Source: CAWDMC01 sp963803295 (GTDB lineage: Bacteria > Acidobacteriota > Terriglobia > UBA7540). From it: a stretch of 64,000 nucleotides of DNA. The translations under genes and the position numbers were made by a program. The stretch spans positions 62,001 through 126,000 of the forward strand of contig CAWDMC010000028.1 in the NCBI GenBank assembly GCA_963803295.1. Reading direction: 5' to 3'. Below, one piece after another: positions 24,927-34,758 of this stretch; within the stretch, counting starts at the first letter, position 1; every line of letters starts with the position of its first letter. The notes below the pieces were generated by a model that was not told where the DNA came from, searched no databases, and saw only the letters and a list, made by a program, of their open reading frames with translations.

Positions 24927-27900
24927 TTACCACATGAGCTTCAGCGAGAACTGGATCTCCCGTGCTGCCGCAGCGCTGAAGATGTGCATGAAGTTGGTGC
25001 CATTAACCTGTGTGCCGGCAGCGCCGCCCAGGGTAGCGAAGCCACCACTGGAGCCACCTCCCGGAGGAGCGAAGTTAGCCCTGTTGAAGATGTTGAAGGA
25101 CTCCGCGCGGAACTGTACTTGTTTGGATTCGGTGATGCGGAAGCTCTTCATCAAAGAGAAATCGAAGTTAATGCCATCGGGTCCTCGTAGAGTGTTGCGA
25201 CCCACATTGCCAAAGGTAAACGGCGCCGGGGTCGCGAATGCCGCGGGATTGTACCACGTCTCCACCGTCTGCTTGAACCCAGAGGGGAGAACGGGTTGTC
25301 CCGTGACGTTCCCTCGCTCTGTTTCGCTCGATGGAGAGATGTTGGCGACGTCGGTGGCGTTACCGGTAATAGTGAACGGCGCTCCGCTCTCCGCCGTGGT
25401 AATGCCACTGATCTGCCAGCCACCCAAAACCTGGTCGGCGACTCCGCTCATGCTACTTCCAAAGTGTTTGCCCTTGCCCAGCGGCAGTTCGTAGGCATAG
25501 CTGAACACGAAAATCTGAGGGATGTTGAAGTCGCAGTTGCCCTTGTCGGCGCTCCAGTTGTAGGGATTCTGGATGCTGCCGGACTGTCCTTCATCCTGGA
25601 TGGACAAGCACTTCGACCAGGTGTAAGACGCGAGGAAGGTGAGCCCTTGAGAGAAGCGCTTCTGCAGCTTAGCCTGGAGTGAGTTATAGCTGCCTACCCC
25701 GGAGTTGGTGTCCCAAGGGAATTGTCCAAAGAAGGGGAAAGGCGTCCGCGGCGCCACCGGTCCTGGACCCATGTTCTGGGGAAGAGGGGCATTGTACATG
25801 GGCTGGATAAACAGGTGCCGCGATTGCGAGCCCACGTAGCCTAAGGTCGCGGTCAAGTTGGGCGCGATCTCCCGCTCGACGTCAAGGTTATATTCCATCG
25901 AGTAAGGAATCTTCAAATCTGTCGCCGCTCCGAAGGCGAAGGCTGGAGTGTAGCTGGTAGGTGGTAGGAATTGACTGGCGGGTGGCAGATTGCTGAAGCA
26001 GGCCTGCGACGCACTCAAGCTCGGGGTCTGGCAGTTCACGATCCCGGAATTCAAGCCGCCAAAACTAATGCCGGCTCCAAACGGCCAGGCGATGCGCGGA
26101 TCCTGCGACTCCTGAACTAGCACGTTATTGTGATCGTCGAACCAGGCGAAAGCCGCGCGAATAACCGTCTTTTCGTTCGCGGCATAAGCAATTCCCAGGC
26201 GTGGCTGAAAACCATTGTACTTGGGATCGAAGAAAGTCTTCCGCACATTAGGAATCGGCCATGAGGGGAGTACGGGAGTGGCCGGAGGAGGCGGATTGGG
26301 TGTTGGGAACGGAACCGGGATCAGGAAACAGGCGTTCTCGTACTGGATAGTGTTCGCCAGTCCGTTGGCGCCGGTGAACGTGCCGGCAGGAGGCACCGGG
26401 CACTCCGGATTCCAGCCTGAGACTTGGTTGTTCTTGTAGTTAGCCGGTGGTACGAAGTCGTAACGGACGCCGAACGAGATGTTCAGCTTCTTCGACGCTT
26501 GCCACTTGTCCTGCAGGTAGAAAGCCTTCCAGTTGGTTTTGTCGTCGGCGTAAGTGCTGCCCACGAAGCCGAAGAGATTGGCAGGCAGATTCAGGAGCAT
26601 GCTGGCCAGACCGTCGCCAGTGCTCGAGGCATTGAGGCCGCTACCGTACGTGGCGCTAGTGGCGAATTGGTTAAATCCGACCGTGGAGCCCCAGCCGTCG
26701 TCAAAACTGTGGACGTGAAAGAGCATGGCGCCCACGCTGATGGTGTGGGAGCCATGAATCTTCTGGATATCCGCGCTGAATTGGTGCGAGCGGATGGGAC
26801 CCAAGGGGATGGCGAACTGACCCGTGCCCCCCAAGCGAGGAGAGAGATTGATCTGAGGAACAATGGGAATGCCGTCGCGCACTGGTTCAAATCCGGCCTG
26901 GTTGGTCGCATTCAACAGGGCTTCGCCTCCAGGCGTGTTCGTACTGCCAAAATTCGTGTAGTTGTAGCCGTAGTGAAACGAACCCAGCAGGGTTGGACTG
27001 AAAAGATGGGTATAGCCGATCGCGACGACCCGGGCATAGTTCTGCTGGACGCCCGCACCCGTTAACAGCGAGGTGGGCTGCGTCTCGTTGGGATTCGTGT
27101 AGTAGAAGTTGCCGTACAGATTGTCGTTGTTGCCAAAAGTGTGGTCAAGCTTAACCCCGAACTGATCGTTCTTGATGACCTGGCTGCTGGAAGTTGCGAA
27201 GTTCGGGAAAACGTTGGGTGCCACGTTCAGGTTTGGTAAGGGATAGAACGCCTTGAGGTAGGCCAGAGCCTGCGGGTTGAGGGGCACATTGATCAAATTG
27301 TTAGCGAACGGGTCACGGACTAAGCCGGAGCTTCGGGCCGTCAACCCCGTGACAGCATCAACTTTGCCTGCAGCTACTTGCCGCGTGCTGTACGGATTGA
27401 AAATCTGGCCGTTCATTACAGGGCGTCCCAGCGGGTCGAAGACGGCCGCACCGGTTGTGGGATCCACGGCTTGCGTAGTGGTCAACAGACCTGAGAAATC
27501 GCCACCCAGTTCAGCCGCATTGGGGACGTTATTTGTCTCGGTGAATCCCTCGGTAGATCGGAATCCTTCCCAATATCCAGAGACATAGGTCTTTTTCGCC
27601 CGCCCATCGTACAGGTGTGGGATCACCAGTGGACCGCCCAAAGCGATGCCATACTGGTTCTGACGGAACGCTGGCTTTGTGTTGTTGAAATAGTTGTCAA
27701 AGAAGTTGGAAGCGTCCAGCTTGTCGTTGCGGATGAACTCCCAAACGTCTCCGTGGAACTGGTTGGTGCCGGACTTAGTCACTACATTGATGTTGGCGCC
27801 TGAAGAGATACTGAACTGGGCGTCGGTAATGTGGGATTGGACGTTGAACTCCTGAATAGCGTCTGGAGGAGGGCTGATGGCCCAGATATTCGTGAAAATG

Positions 27901-28538
27901 GCGTTGTTCAGGACGCCGTCGAGCGTGAAGTTGTTCTGCTGTCCTCGCTGGCCATTCACTGACGGGCTCAAGCCGCCGCCGCCGATCGGAATGGTAAAAG
28001 CACCCTGCTGGCCGGTCTCTTTCGGAGCCGCCCCGGGCGTCAGCAACACCATTTGTGTGAACTGACGTCCGTTTAAGGGCAGGTCGACAACCTGTTTGGC
28101 CTCGATCACCTGGCTGATGGTAGCGCTGGCCGTTTGCAGGGCGGGCGCCGCCGCAGTCACATCAACCTGCGTGCTTACCGCACCCACTTGGAGCGTGAAG
28201 TTCAGTTCCGCATCCTGGTTTACCAGCAGTTCGAAATCGGCCCGACGGGCCGTCTGAAACCCCTGTTTTGAGGCGGTGACGGTGTAATGCCCGGGGGGCA
28301 ACTGTGTAATTGTGAAAAAACCGACATCGCTGGTGGTAGCTTGCCGGACCAGGTTCGTACCGATGTTCTTGACTTCGACGGTCGCCTCGGGCAGGATGGC
28401 ACCGCTGCTGTCGCTTATTGTCCCGTGAAAGCCGCCGTTGACGGTCTGGGCCGCAACCAAAATGCCCGATGAAAGAACTGTTACGCAAACGAACGCTATT
28501 CGAATGGCAACGCCCGAAGGCCACTTGCCATGAGTCAT
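24927..28538 (-). CDS. Oar-like TonB-dependent receptor with carboxypeptidase-regulatory domain
   Basis: 1203 residues. Signal peptide about 1-30 (FVCVTVLSSGILVAAQ). Residues ~32-115 are a CarboxypepD_reg-like Ig domain (GGFHGTISDSSGAILPEATVEVKN). A plug domain follows (VIEAKQVVDLPLNGRQFTQMVLLTPG; NVVTKSGTNQFHGDVWEF), then a long 22-strand-type barrel (LYGNFYYTNPNETQP; FHYGYNYTNFG; GVRYDFVPP) ending LKLMW with a terminal aromatic residue. This architecture is greatly expanded in Acidobacteria, where it probably imports oligosaccharides or other large nutrients. No partner SusD gene is present. Confidence 0.9.
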   Translation of the reverse strand: MTHGKWPSGVAIRIAFVCVTVLSSGILVAAQTVNGGFHGTISDSSGAILPEATVEVKNIGTNLVRQATTSDVGFFTITQLPPGHYTVTASKQGFQTARRADFELLVNQDAELNFTLQVGAVSTQVDVTAAAPALQTASATISQVIEAKQVVDLPLNGRQFTQMVLLTPGAAPKETGQQGAFTIPIGGGGLSPSVNGQRGQQNNFTLDGVLNNAIFTNIWAISPPPDAIQEFNVQSHITDAQFSISSGANINVVTKSGTNQFHGDVWEFIRNDKLDASNFFDNYFNNTKPAFRQNQYGIALGGPLVIPHLYDGRAKKTYVSGYWEGFRSTEGFTETNNVPNAAELGGDFSGLLTTTQAVDPTTGAAVFDPLGRPVMNGQIFNPYSTRQVAAGKVDAVTGLTARSSGLVRDPFANNLINVPLNPQALAYLKAFYPLPNLNVAPNVFPNFATSSSQVIKNDQFGVKLDHTFGNNDNLYGNFYYTNPNETQPTSLLTGAGVQQNYARVVAIGYTHLFSPTLLGSFHYGYNYTNFGSTNTPGGEALLNATNQAGFEPVRDGIPIVPQINLSPRLGGTGQFAIPLGPIRSHQFSADIQKIHGSHTISVGAMLFHVHSFDDGWGSTVGFNQFATSATYGSGLNASSTGDGLASMLLNLPANLFGFVGSTYADDKTNWKAFYLQDKWQASKKLNISFGVRYDFVPPANYKNNQVSGWNPECPVPPAGTFTGANGLANTIQYENACFLIPVPFPTPNPPPPATPVLPSWPIPNVRKTFFDPKYNGFQPRLGIAYAANEKTVIRAAFAWFDDHNNVLVQESQDPRIAWPFGAGISFGGLNSGIVNCQTPSLSASQACFSNLPPASQFLPPTSYTPAFAFGAATDLKIPYSMEYNLDVEREIAPNLTATLGYVGSQSRHLFIQPMYNAPLPQNMGPGPVAPRTPFPFFGQFPWDTNSGVGSYNSLQAKLQKRFSQGLTFLASYTWSKCLSIQDEGQSGSIQNPYNWSADKGNCDFNIPQIFVFSYAYELPLGKGKHFGSSMSGVADQVLGGWQISGITTAESGAPFTITGNATDVANISPSSETERGNVTGQPVLPSGFKQTVETWYNPAAFATPAPFTFGNVGRNTLRGPDGINFDFSLMKSFRITESKQVQFRAESFNIFNRANFAPPGGGSSGGFATLGGAAGTQVNGTNFMHIFSAAAAREIQFSLKLMW

Positions 28539-29001
28539 AAGAGCCTCCTCTTTCGCAGTTAAAGACGACTGAGGTAGGCCCCATCACACCCGTAAGCCTA
28601 AAGGAAAATCAATTCAAAGTACTACAGAGATTCACTTATGGTCTTTTTCTTGCCCCGGTCGATCCCACGAGGCGCCCGGGCAACCAGTTCCAGAAGGAAA
28701 TTGTTGGATGTTTCCCGGTTTGTGATGGTTGCCCCATATTACCCATGTTCCGATCCATTACTCGCAAATACCGTCATGCCACATCCCGTACAGCAGCACT
28801 CGTATGCACTATATTAACATGTTGATAATAATACTGTTGCACCGTCCGAGGCCTATGTCAAGGCCATTTTTTTGGGAACCTGCCGGGGCAAGCTCGTCGC
28901 GAAGCGACCCGGTACCCGGCAATAAGCAGCGTGAAGCAGCTTGATGGGAGTTGTCTTAATGACAGGGCCTCGGTAAAGAGGACCCGAGGGCTTGGATTTG
29001 G
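28539..29001. other. Intergenic region between receptor gene and ssrA promoter
   Basis: About 460 bp, more AT-rich than its surroundings (notably 28,780-28,870). Contains the leader and presumed promoter of the TonB-dependent receptor, which I cannot place with confidence. No convincing ORF or RNA gene seen. Confidence 0.5.
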
Positions 29002-29030
29002 TTGACTTAAAGGAGGTTATCGCCTAGAAT
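29002..29030 (+). promoter_or_regulatory. Sigma-70-type promoter of ssrA
   Basis: TTGACT (-35, 29002-29007), exactly 17 bp, TAGAAT (-10, 29025-29030). Transcription would begin near 29037, about 26 nt before the mature 5' end of tmRNA, in keeping with 5' processing by RNase P. Confidence 0.75.
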
Positions 29031-29062
29031 TGATATTGAATTTGGCCGCATCTCATAATTGA

Positions 29063-29423
29063 GGGGGCGTATTGGTTTCGACGGGAGTTGTTTGTGCTCA
29101 GAAGGCATGCCGGAGGCCACACCATCCGTGATCGGCGTGGAACAATACAACTGCCAACAATCAGCAGTTTGCACTCGCTGCCTAATTAGGTAGCGCGTCT
29201 ACTCTGTCCGGCCCGCCGGGCGGAGACCAGATGCCATTAATGCGGGCTGGCCTTGGATCTGCCACCTGAGGATTTGAGGCGAGATCTCACAGGATAGCTG
29301 GCGGTTCGTTATTGCCCGTTCCTTAGTGCCGCCGGCGAAAGCAGTAAGCGAACGAGATAAGCATGTAGTCTTCTGACCGCAAGGCTCTTCGGACGGGGGT
29401 TCGACTCCCCCCGCCTCCACCAT
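29063..29423 (+). ncRNA. ssrA: tmRNA
   Basis: 361 nt. The 5' end GGGGGCG pairs with CGCCTCC at 29413-29419 (one G-U) to form the acceptor stem of the tRNA-like domain; a T-arm CGGGGGTTCGACTCCCCC and 3' ACCA follow, with CCA encoded. The motif TTGGTTTCGACGGG after the 5' stem is diagnostic. The tag reading frame at 29153-29185 encodes ANNQQFALAA then TAA, with the expected hydrophobic ALAA degradation signal. It rescues stalled ribosomes together with SmpB, not in this window. No integrase or attachment-site duplication is evident at its 3' end. Confidence 0.97.
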
Positions 29424-29440
29424 TCAAGTATAATCCCAGG

Positions 29441-30142
29441 GTGAGTAAACGCAAACCCACTCGCTATTCCAACCGTGGCCACGACGAACCCGCCATCGCG
29501 GACGTGGTTGCCCAGGCGATTACTACAATCCAGTCGCAGAAGATTTCCGCGGAAGACGCGATCAAAGCCGCCATGAAGACAATCGGCGCATCGCAAAGAA
29601 CTGCCCTCGACTTGCTGCTGTACGCGGCCCGAGCCCAGGCTGAGGTAGTACACGAGATACTCGCGGATGGCGGCGGCAAGTCCCACAATTTTGCCTCTGG
29701 GGTGGGCGATCTGATCCTTGAAGCGGTGAAGCGCAGCCCCGAGGTGCTCGACTCTTTAACCGCGGGACTAGCGGGCTTTGTGAGCGCGATCACCTCCCCA
29801 GTGAAGCCGCCAGAGTCTCAACCTGCGGCGGTCCCCGATTCGCAGATGGAACATTCGGTGTCGGAACCGCAGCCGTCAGACGAATCCCAACTACTAGACG
29901 CAATCATCCAGGCGATCGCGGACGGCCACTCCGTCGGCAGCCCTGGCGGAGCGGTCGCACGCAGCATCCGTGAACGCTATCCGACCGCCATTCCGGTCAT
30001 CCAACGGTATATGGCCTTGGACGATTTCCTGGTGCTTATGTGGCTGCGCCAGCAGCCCGCGCTGGCGCAGCTTGCCGCGGACAAGGAATTCGCGCGGTTC
30101 TACGCGGAGTTGAAGGCGGAGATACAGCAGCCTGACACCTGA
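29441..30142 (+). CDS. Hypothetical protein downstream of ssrA
   Basis: 233 residues with a GTG start 18 bp after tmRNA. The N-terminal half is helical (AIADVVAQAITTIQSQKISAEDAIKAAMKTIG; LDLLLYAARAQAEVVHEIL), then comes a Pro/Ser/Gln-rich linker (~residues 120-150) and a second helical part (LLDAIIQAIADGHSVGSPGGAVARSIRERYP … VLMWLRQQPALAQLA). No signal peptide or membrane segment. Codon usage looks like its neighbours'. I do not recognise the family. Confidence 0.65.
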   Translation: MSKRKPTRYSNRGHDEPAIADVVAQAITTIQSQKISAEDAIKAAMKTIGASQRTALDLLLYAARAQAEVVHEILADGGGKSHNFASGVGDLILEAVKRSPEVLDSLTAGLAGFVSAITSPVKPPESQPAAVPDSQMEHSVSEPQPSDESQLLDAIIQAIADGHSVGSPGGAVARSIRERYPTAIPVIQRYMALDDFLVLMWLRQQPALAQLAADKEFARFYAELKAEIQQPDT

Positions 30143-31016
30143 AATCCAGCCTCCGGATGGTTGCGTGGCCATGGTAGCAGGCGCACGAAGTACTGGAAAT
30201 TTGTGGCTCAGGCGATCCAACGCCATCGTCAGCATCTCGACAACGCGATCACCCATTGCCATCATGGGTCATCATTTCTTCGCGAACTCAGTTGGGCAGG
30301 GGGGGGGCGGGCGGGGCGCCGGAGCGCGTTATTTGCGGCGTCTTCATCAGCGTTATTTGCTGCGTCTTCATCAAAGTATTGTCTGTTGGCTTGCGGTTGC
30401 AGCCTCTTTTCCATCATTTCATTCCGGAAAACAATAGGAAACAGCGGGGACGATGGCTAAGCCACGCCAAAACCCCTCAGCCTCTTCGTGCCGACTGTGC
30501 CGGGTAGGTATCTGATCATAACCGAATAGTGTACTTTCGGACACACTTGTAGGCACGGCTCGTAACCGCAAGGCAATGAGCGGTAGCAACCCCCACCGTT
30601 GCACCGAGTATCTATGCCACTTGTCCTCACAGCGTGACGTGACCCTAAGTCGCACGAAAAAAAGGTCATCAGATTTGGTCGGGCGTTGAAGAAACTGCCC
30701 GTGCTTGTCCGGAGTCCGACGGAACTTCGGGAACAACATCCCAAGCACGGTGGGTGAAGAGCACCCGCGAGCCCGCGAGTGATTGGGACGCTGGACGCTT
30801 AGGCAGCCGCAACCAGTACTTTAGTAACGGAATTAAGGGAATATCCACTCAGACTTGGGAGCGGGCATAATCCATCTTGCGGGTGAAGTTCGGCTGAGTG
30901 ATCGTCGCCTGCAAGAAAACGGTATGAGACTTGCATGGGATTCCAGGCGATGGGTAAGACCGCGAAATACAACGCCTGAGAGTATGCATCTCCCTCTCTC
31001 TCGCGAGGAGGGCTGA
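30143..31016. other. Gene-poor stretch with a 24-bp tandem duplication
   Basis: 874 bp without a convincing gene. It holds a G-rich tract (about 30,297-30,320) and, immediately after, a 24-bp unit GCGTTATTTGCGGCGTCTTCATCA at 30326-30349 repeated with one mismatch at 30350-30373. The rest looks like unconserved intergenic DNA; open frames here lack ribosome sites and coding character. Confidence 0.5.
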
Positions 31017-33167
31017 ATGAGAAATTCAATCTGTGTGCTTCTTTTTGCGGCACTTGCCGTGATCCACGGCTTTGCTACCACTCCCATTCCATTTATCACC
31101 GGGACCTCTCCCTCAAGCGCGATCCTCGGCAGCGGAAACATCGCACTGACCGTTTACGGTGTCAACTTTGTTACCGGACAGTCGGCCATCTACTGGAATG
31201 GCGTTGCCCTGACCACGACGTGCACGTCTGCGACGTCGACTTCTCTCTCCGCCTGCAAAGCTACGGTGAGCGTAGCAAGATTGACTGCGGGGACCGCCAG
31301 TATCACTGTACTCGCACCTGGAGGTATTGCCTCCAACGTTATGTATTTTCCGATGACGCGCTCTAACACGACTGTGACGGTCAACAAGCGGGACATCAGC
31401 ACAGGTGCAGGCACGACTCCAGAGGGCCTGGTTGTTTCCGACTTCAATAGCGACGGCAAACTGGATATCGCGGCAACCAGCTTCGGCAGCAACAGCGTGG
31501 CAATTCTGACGGGGGATGGCTGGGGGAACTTCACGCTGGGAAAATCGATCGCGACCGGCGCGGGCCCGCGCGCCATCGCGGCCGCCGACCTTAATGGCGA
31601 TAGGAAGGCGGATCTGGTGGTCGCCAACATGACTGATGGCACGGTAACCATTCTCTTGGGGAACGGAAGCGGCGCCTTCACGGCGGTCCCCACGGCGGCG
31701 CCAGTCGGGAGGACACCGAGAGCCTTAATGGTCGGTGACTTCAACGCTGATGGATATTTAGATCTTGCTGTCGTTAATCAGGGCGACTCTAATGTAACCG
31801 TCCTTCTGGGTGACGGAACCGGGCACTTCGCCTTTTCGTCAGTAGTTGCGGTCGGTAACTTCCCCGACGCTATCGTGGCCGGCGACTTCAATGCCGACGG
31901 CCATTTTGATCTCGCAGTCGCCGATTTCTTCGGCAACAACATCGCAGTGCTAATCGGCGACGGCACCGGACATTTCAGTGCCACTCCGTCTTCCTTGTCT
32001 AGCCATACGATTGCAAACCCGGCGGCACTAGCCACCGGGGACTTCAACGGCGATGGGATTCTGGACCTTGCGGTTGGAAACTTCAATGACGCCAAGCTGA
32101 CAATACTCTTGGGCGACGGTCTCGGCAACTTCAATGTGGGCTCTACTGCACCTGTGCCCTTTGCCGCCGACATAAAGGTTGGTGACTTCAACGGTGACGG
32201 TAGGCTCGACTTGGTAGTCGCCAGCGAGTGCACCGACACTAACTGCGACATGGATGGTGCTCTCACGCTGTTTCTGGGCGACGGCAAGGGCGACTTTACT
32301 CCTCCGGGTCCGGCTTGGTCTACTAACCTGCTCCCGTTGTCGGTAGGGATCGGGGACTTCAACCGCGACGGAACTTTGGACTTCGCCGTGCAGAACACCA
32401 GTTCCGCAAACGTTTCGGTGTTCTTACAGCCGACGCTGCTTACGCCGGTGGTCACTCTGTCTCCGGCTTCCTTGTCGTTCAACGTCGTGGATCTCCAAGC
32501 CGCGAGCCCCGCTCAGAACGTCACTCTGAAGAACACGGGGGTGGGTTCGCTGCACCTGACTGGGATCGGGACTACGACCGGGGGTGATTTCTCTCAGATC
32601 AACAATTGTGGTGTGACCCTGGCGGCAGGGGCGAGTTGCGTGGTCAGAGTTACCTTCGCGCCGACGGTAATAGGTCCCAGGAAGGCCAGCCTCACCTTTG
32701 CGGATGATGCGGCGAACAATCCACAAACAGTGATTGTGACGGGTGTGGGAACGGCCGCGGCCCTTTCGCCTACTAGTCTTAGCTTCGCCTCTACCGTACA
32801 AGGCACGAGCGCAACACAGACCGTAACGCTGACGAACAAGGGGACAAGCACGCTCAATATCTGGCAGATCGCCATCTCACCGCAAGAGTCCGGCAACACT
32901 CAATTCCGTCAGAGTAGCACGTGTGCCCGAACATTGGCGCCCCGCTCGACCTGCTCCATCAGGGTGACGTTCAGTCCCAACGCAATAGGGATCTTCTCCG
33001 CGCGGCTGCTGGTGAGCGACGACGGAGGCGGCAGCCCTCAATCCGCGTTGCTTCTTGGAACTGGTACTTCTTCGGCAAGAACGCGCAGTCGCTTACCGGA
33101 AGAGTGGTGGAGAACTCCCACCAAAACAAGAATGAGCAAGGCTGGAGACTCCGGTTTCGATATGTAG
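31017..33167 (+). CDS. Secreted FG-GAP/VCBS repeat protein with IPT and choice-of-anchor-D domains
   Basis: 716 residues. Signal peptide ~1-20. Residues ~22-118 form an IPT/TIG-like Ig domain (ITGTSPSSAILGSGNIALTVYG). Seven FG-GAP/VCBS blades follow (~135-480), each with a calcium-binding D-x-N-x-D-G-x-x-D loop (DFNSDGKLD, DLNGDRKAD, DFNADGYLD, DFNADGHFD, DFNGDGILD, DFNGDGRLD, DFNRDGTLD), building an integrin-like beta-propeller. Two choice-of-anchor-D (ASPM/SPD-2/Hydin-like) domains occupy ~485-690 (LSPASLSFNVVDLQ; LSPTSLSFASTVQG). The last ~27 residues are basic and unlike the rest. Probably a cell-surface or secreted adhesion-type protein. Confidence 0.85.
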   Translation: MRNSICVLLFAALAVIHGFATTPIPFITGTSPSSAILGSGNIALTVYGVNFVTGQSAIYWNGVALTTTCTSATSTSLSACKATVSVARLTAGTASITVLAPGGIASNVMYFPMTRSNTTVTVNKRDISTGAGTTPEGLVVSDFNSDGKLDIAATSFGSNSVAILTGDGWGNFTLGKSIATGAGPRAIAAADLNGDRKADLVVANMTDGTVTILLGNGSGAFTAVPTAAPVGRTPRALMVGDFNADGYLDLAVVNQGDSNVTVLLGDGTGHFAFSSVVAVGNFPDAIVAGDFNADGHFDLAVADFFGNNIAVLIGDGTGHFSATPSSLSSHTIANPAALATGDFNGDGILDLAVGNFNDAKLTILLGDGLGNFNVGSTAPVPFAADIKVGDFNGDGRLDLVVASECTDTNCDMDGALTLFLGDGKGDFTPPGPAWSTNLLPLSVGIGDFNRDGTLDFAVQNTSSANVSVFLQPTLLTPVVTLSPASLSFNVVDLQAASPAQNVTLKNTGVGSLHLTGIGTTTGGDFSQINNCGVTLAAGASCVVRVTFAPTVIGPRKASLTFADDAANNPQTVIVTGVGTAAALSPTSLSFASTVQGTSATQTVTLTNKGTSTLNIWQIAISPQESGNTQFRQSSTCARTLAPRSTCSIRVTFSPNAIGIFSARLLVSDDGGGSPQSALLLGTGTSSARTRSRLPEEWWRTPTKTRMSKAGDSGFDM

Positions 33168-33323
33168 AGTGACTGGACAGTCGGTGTCAGAACATCCGGC
33201 ATCCCGATGCTCAGGTCAGGTCTCTAAGAGTGTATGGGTGTGTGCTGGTGCGGGGAGAAAACCGCTCCGCTTACGATCTCTTGATGTGCCCCGCAACGCC
33301 CATGGCGGCTGTTCATGTCAGTG

Positions 33324-34445
33324 TCACTGGTGCGACGCCCTGGCCCCGAAGAACTCACGGATAGAGTTGCTCACATACTCGACCTCGGCAGCCGTCATGC
33401 CCGCAAACATCGGCAGCGACAGTCCTTCGCGAGCTATTCGCTCGGCAACAGGAAAATCTCCTTCGCGATAGTGGAGGTGGCTGAAGGCCGGCTGCAGATG
33501 AAGCGGGACCGGGTAGTGGAATCCCGTGTCAATACCCCCCTGTTTGAGGGCTTCCTTCAATGCATCACGTCGCGGTGTGAGAACGACAAAGAGATGATAG
33601 ATGTGCTTTGAACCCGGCCGCTCCTCGGGCAGGACAAGATCGAGCCCAGCTAGTAGTTGGCGGTAGCCCGCGGCCACTTTGCGCCGGGAATCGTTCCAGG
33701 CATCCAGGTGCTTCAGCTTAATCTCGAGCATGGCCGCCTGAAGTGAATCCAGGCGGTGATTGAAGCCTGAGATCTGGTGTCGGTATTTGTCGCCGTAAGA
33801 CCCATGATCGCGAAGCATGCGAACTTTCCTGTCGAGATTTTCGTTTAGGGTAGTGATGGCCCCGGCATCGCCGAAAGCGCCAAGATTCTTGCCTGGATAG
33901 AAGCTGTAGCCCGTGGCCTGTCCCCAGGAGCCCGCGAGTTTACCGGCGTACCGCGCGCCGTGTGCTTGGGCTGCGTCTTCGATTAGCAATAAGCCCTTGC
34001 GCTTCGCCAAATCCAAGATTGTATCCATGTCTGCTACCTGCCCGTAAAGGTGCACAGGCATCACGGCCTTCGTCTTTGGAGTAAGGCGCGACTCCGCGGA
34101 TCGCGAGTCCAACGCATAATAGCGGGGGTCAACTTCCGCGAAAACGGGAGTGGCGCCGGTTGCACTGACGCTGGCGGCCGTTGCCATGAAGGTCATCGCT
34201 GGCACGAGGACTTCGTCGCCTGGACCGATGCTGCAGGCACGAAGGATCAATTCCAGAGCTGCCGTCCCGGACGATACACCAACGGCGAACGGTGTCTCTG
34301 TGTAGCGGGCGAAATCGGCTTCAAACCGGCTTACCAGGGGCCCGCCGATAAAGCTAGAATTGCGCAGCACGTTTGCGAACGCGGTTTTGAGTTCTTCCTC
34401 TAGCGGTGCGTGGAGGCGATATAAGTCAACGAATGGAACTTGCAT
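33324..34445 (-). CDS. DegT/DnrJ/EryC1-type sugar aminotransferase
   Basis: 373 residues, ATG with AGGAGGGCC upstream. PLP-dependent sugar aminotransferase: FVDLYRLHAPLEEEL start, GVSSGTAALELILRA, the YGQVADMD…LLIEDAAQAHGA segment and the PLP-lysine motif SFYPGKNLGAFGDAGAI; NHRLDSLQAAML closes the active site. Such enzymes put an amino group on a keto-sugar nucleotide (WbpE/ArnB/VioA-like). With the Gfo/Idh dehydrogenase and hexapeptide acetyltransferase on the plus-strand arm it could make a UDP-diacetamido-type sugar. It is the first gene of the exopolysaccharide region. Confidence 0.9.
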   Translation of the reverse strand: MQVPFVDLYRLHAPLEEELKTAFANVLRNSSFIGGPLVSRFEADFARYTETPFAVGVSSGTAALELILRACSIGPGDEVLVPAMTFMATAASVSATGATPVFAEVDPRYYALDSRSAESRLTPKTKAVMPVHLYGQVADMDTILDLAKRKGLLLIEDAAQAHGARYAGKLAGSWGQATGYSFYPGKNLGAFGDAGAITTLNENLDRKVRMLRDHGSYGDKYRHQISGFNHRLDSLQAAMLEIKLKHLDAWNDSRRKVAAGYRQLLAGLDLVLPEERPGSKHIYHLFVVLTPRRDALKEALKQGGIDTGFHYPVPLHLQPAFSHLHYREGDFPVAERIAREGLSLPMFAGMTAAEVEYVSNSIREFFGARASHQ

Positions 34446-34758
34446 TTGGCCCTCCTCATGTCAGCTTTCTGACATCATCATCGGCAGACAGTATATCAAC
34501 CTTTAACGGTCGTACGACCTCACCTTGTCTTATACTACGGGGCAGACAGGTAATCGCGGGCGCGATCGTCCGGTCGAGATTTCCTCGGCAGAACGCTTCT
34601 TTAAGGGCCTTGGTAGCAACTAGAAACCCCTGGCCGATAGAAAGGGAGACGGCCACCCGCGCTCTTCGACGTTTTTCGCCAGACGTTACGAGAGGGAGGG
34701 CATTGCCCCGACGTCCCCATTTTGCGCTGCTAATCGCTGTGAATCTTGTTCGCGCAGG
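34446..34758. other. Upstream region of the aminotransferase gene with an 18-bp palindrome
   Basis: 313 bp between two minus-strand genes. A perfect inverted repeat ATGTCAG-CTTT-CTGACAT lies at 34458-34475, only 13 bp before the aminotransferase start, where it overlaps the leader and could serve as an operator or translational hairpin. Nothing else recognised. Confidence 0.5.

Noticed and set aside
29423..30142. Possible genomic island inserted at the 3' end of ssrA
   Set aside because: No integrase, no duplicated tmRNA 3' end, and the next genes look native in composition.
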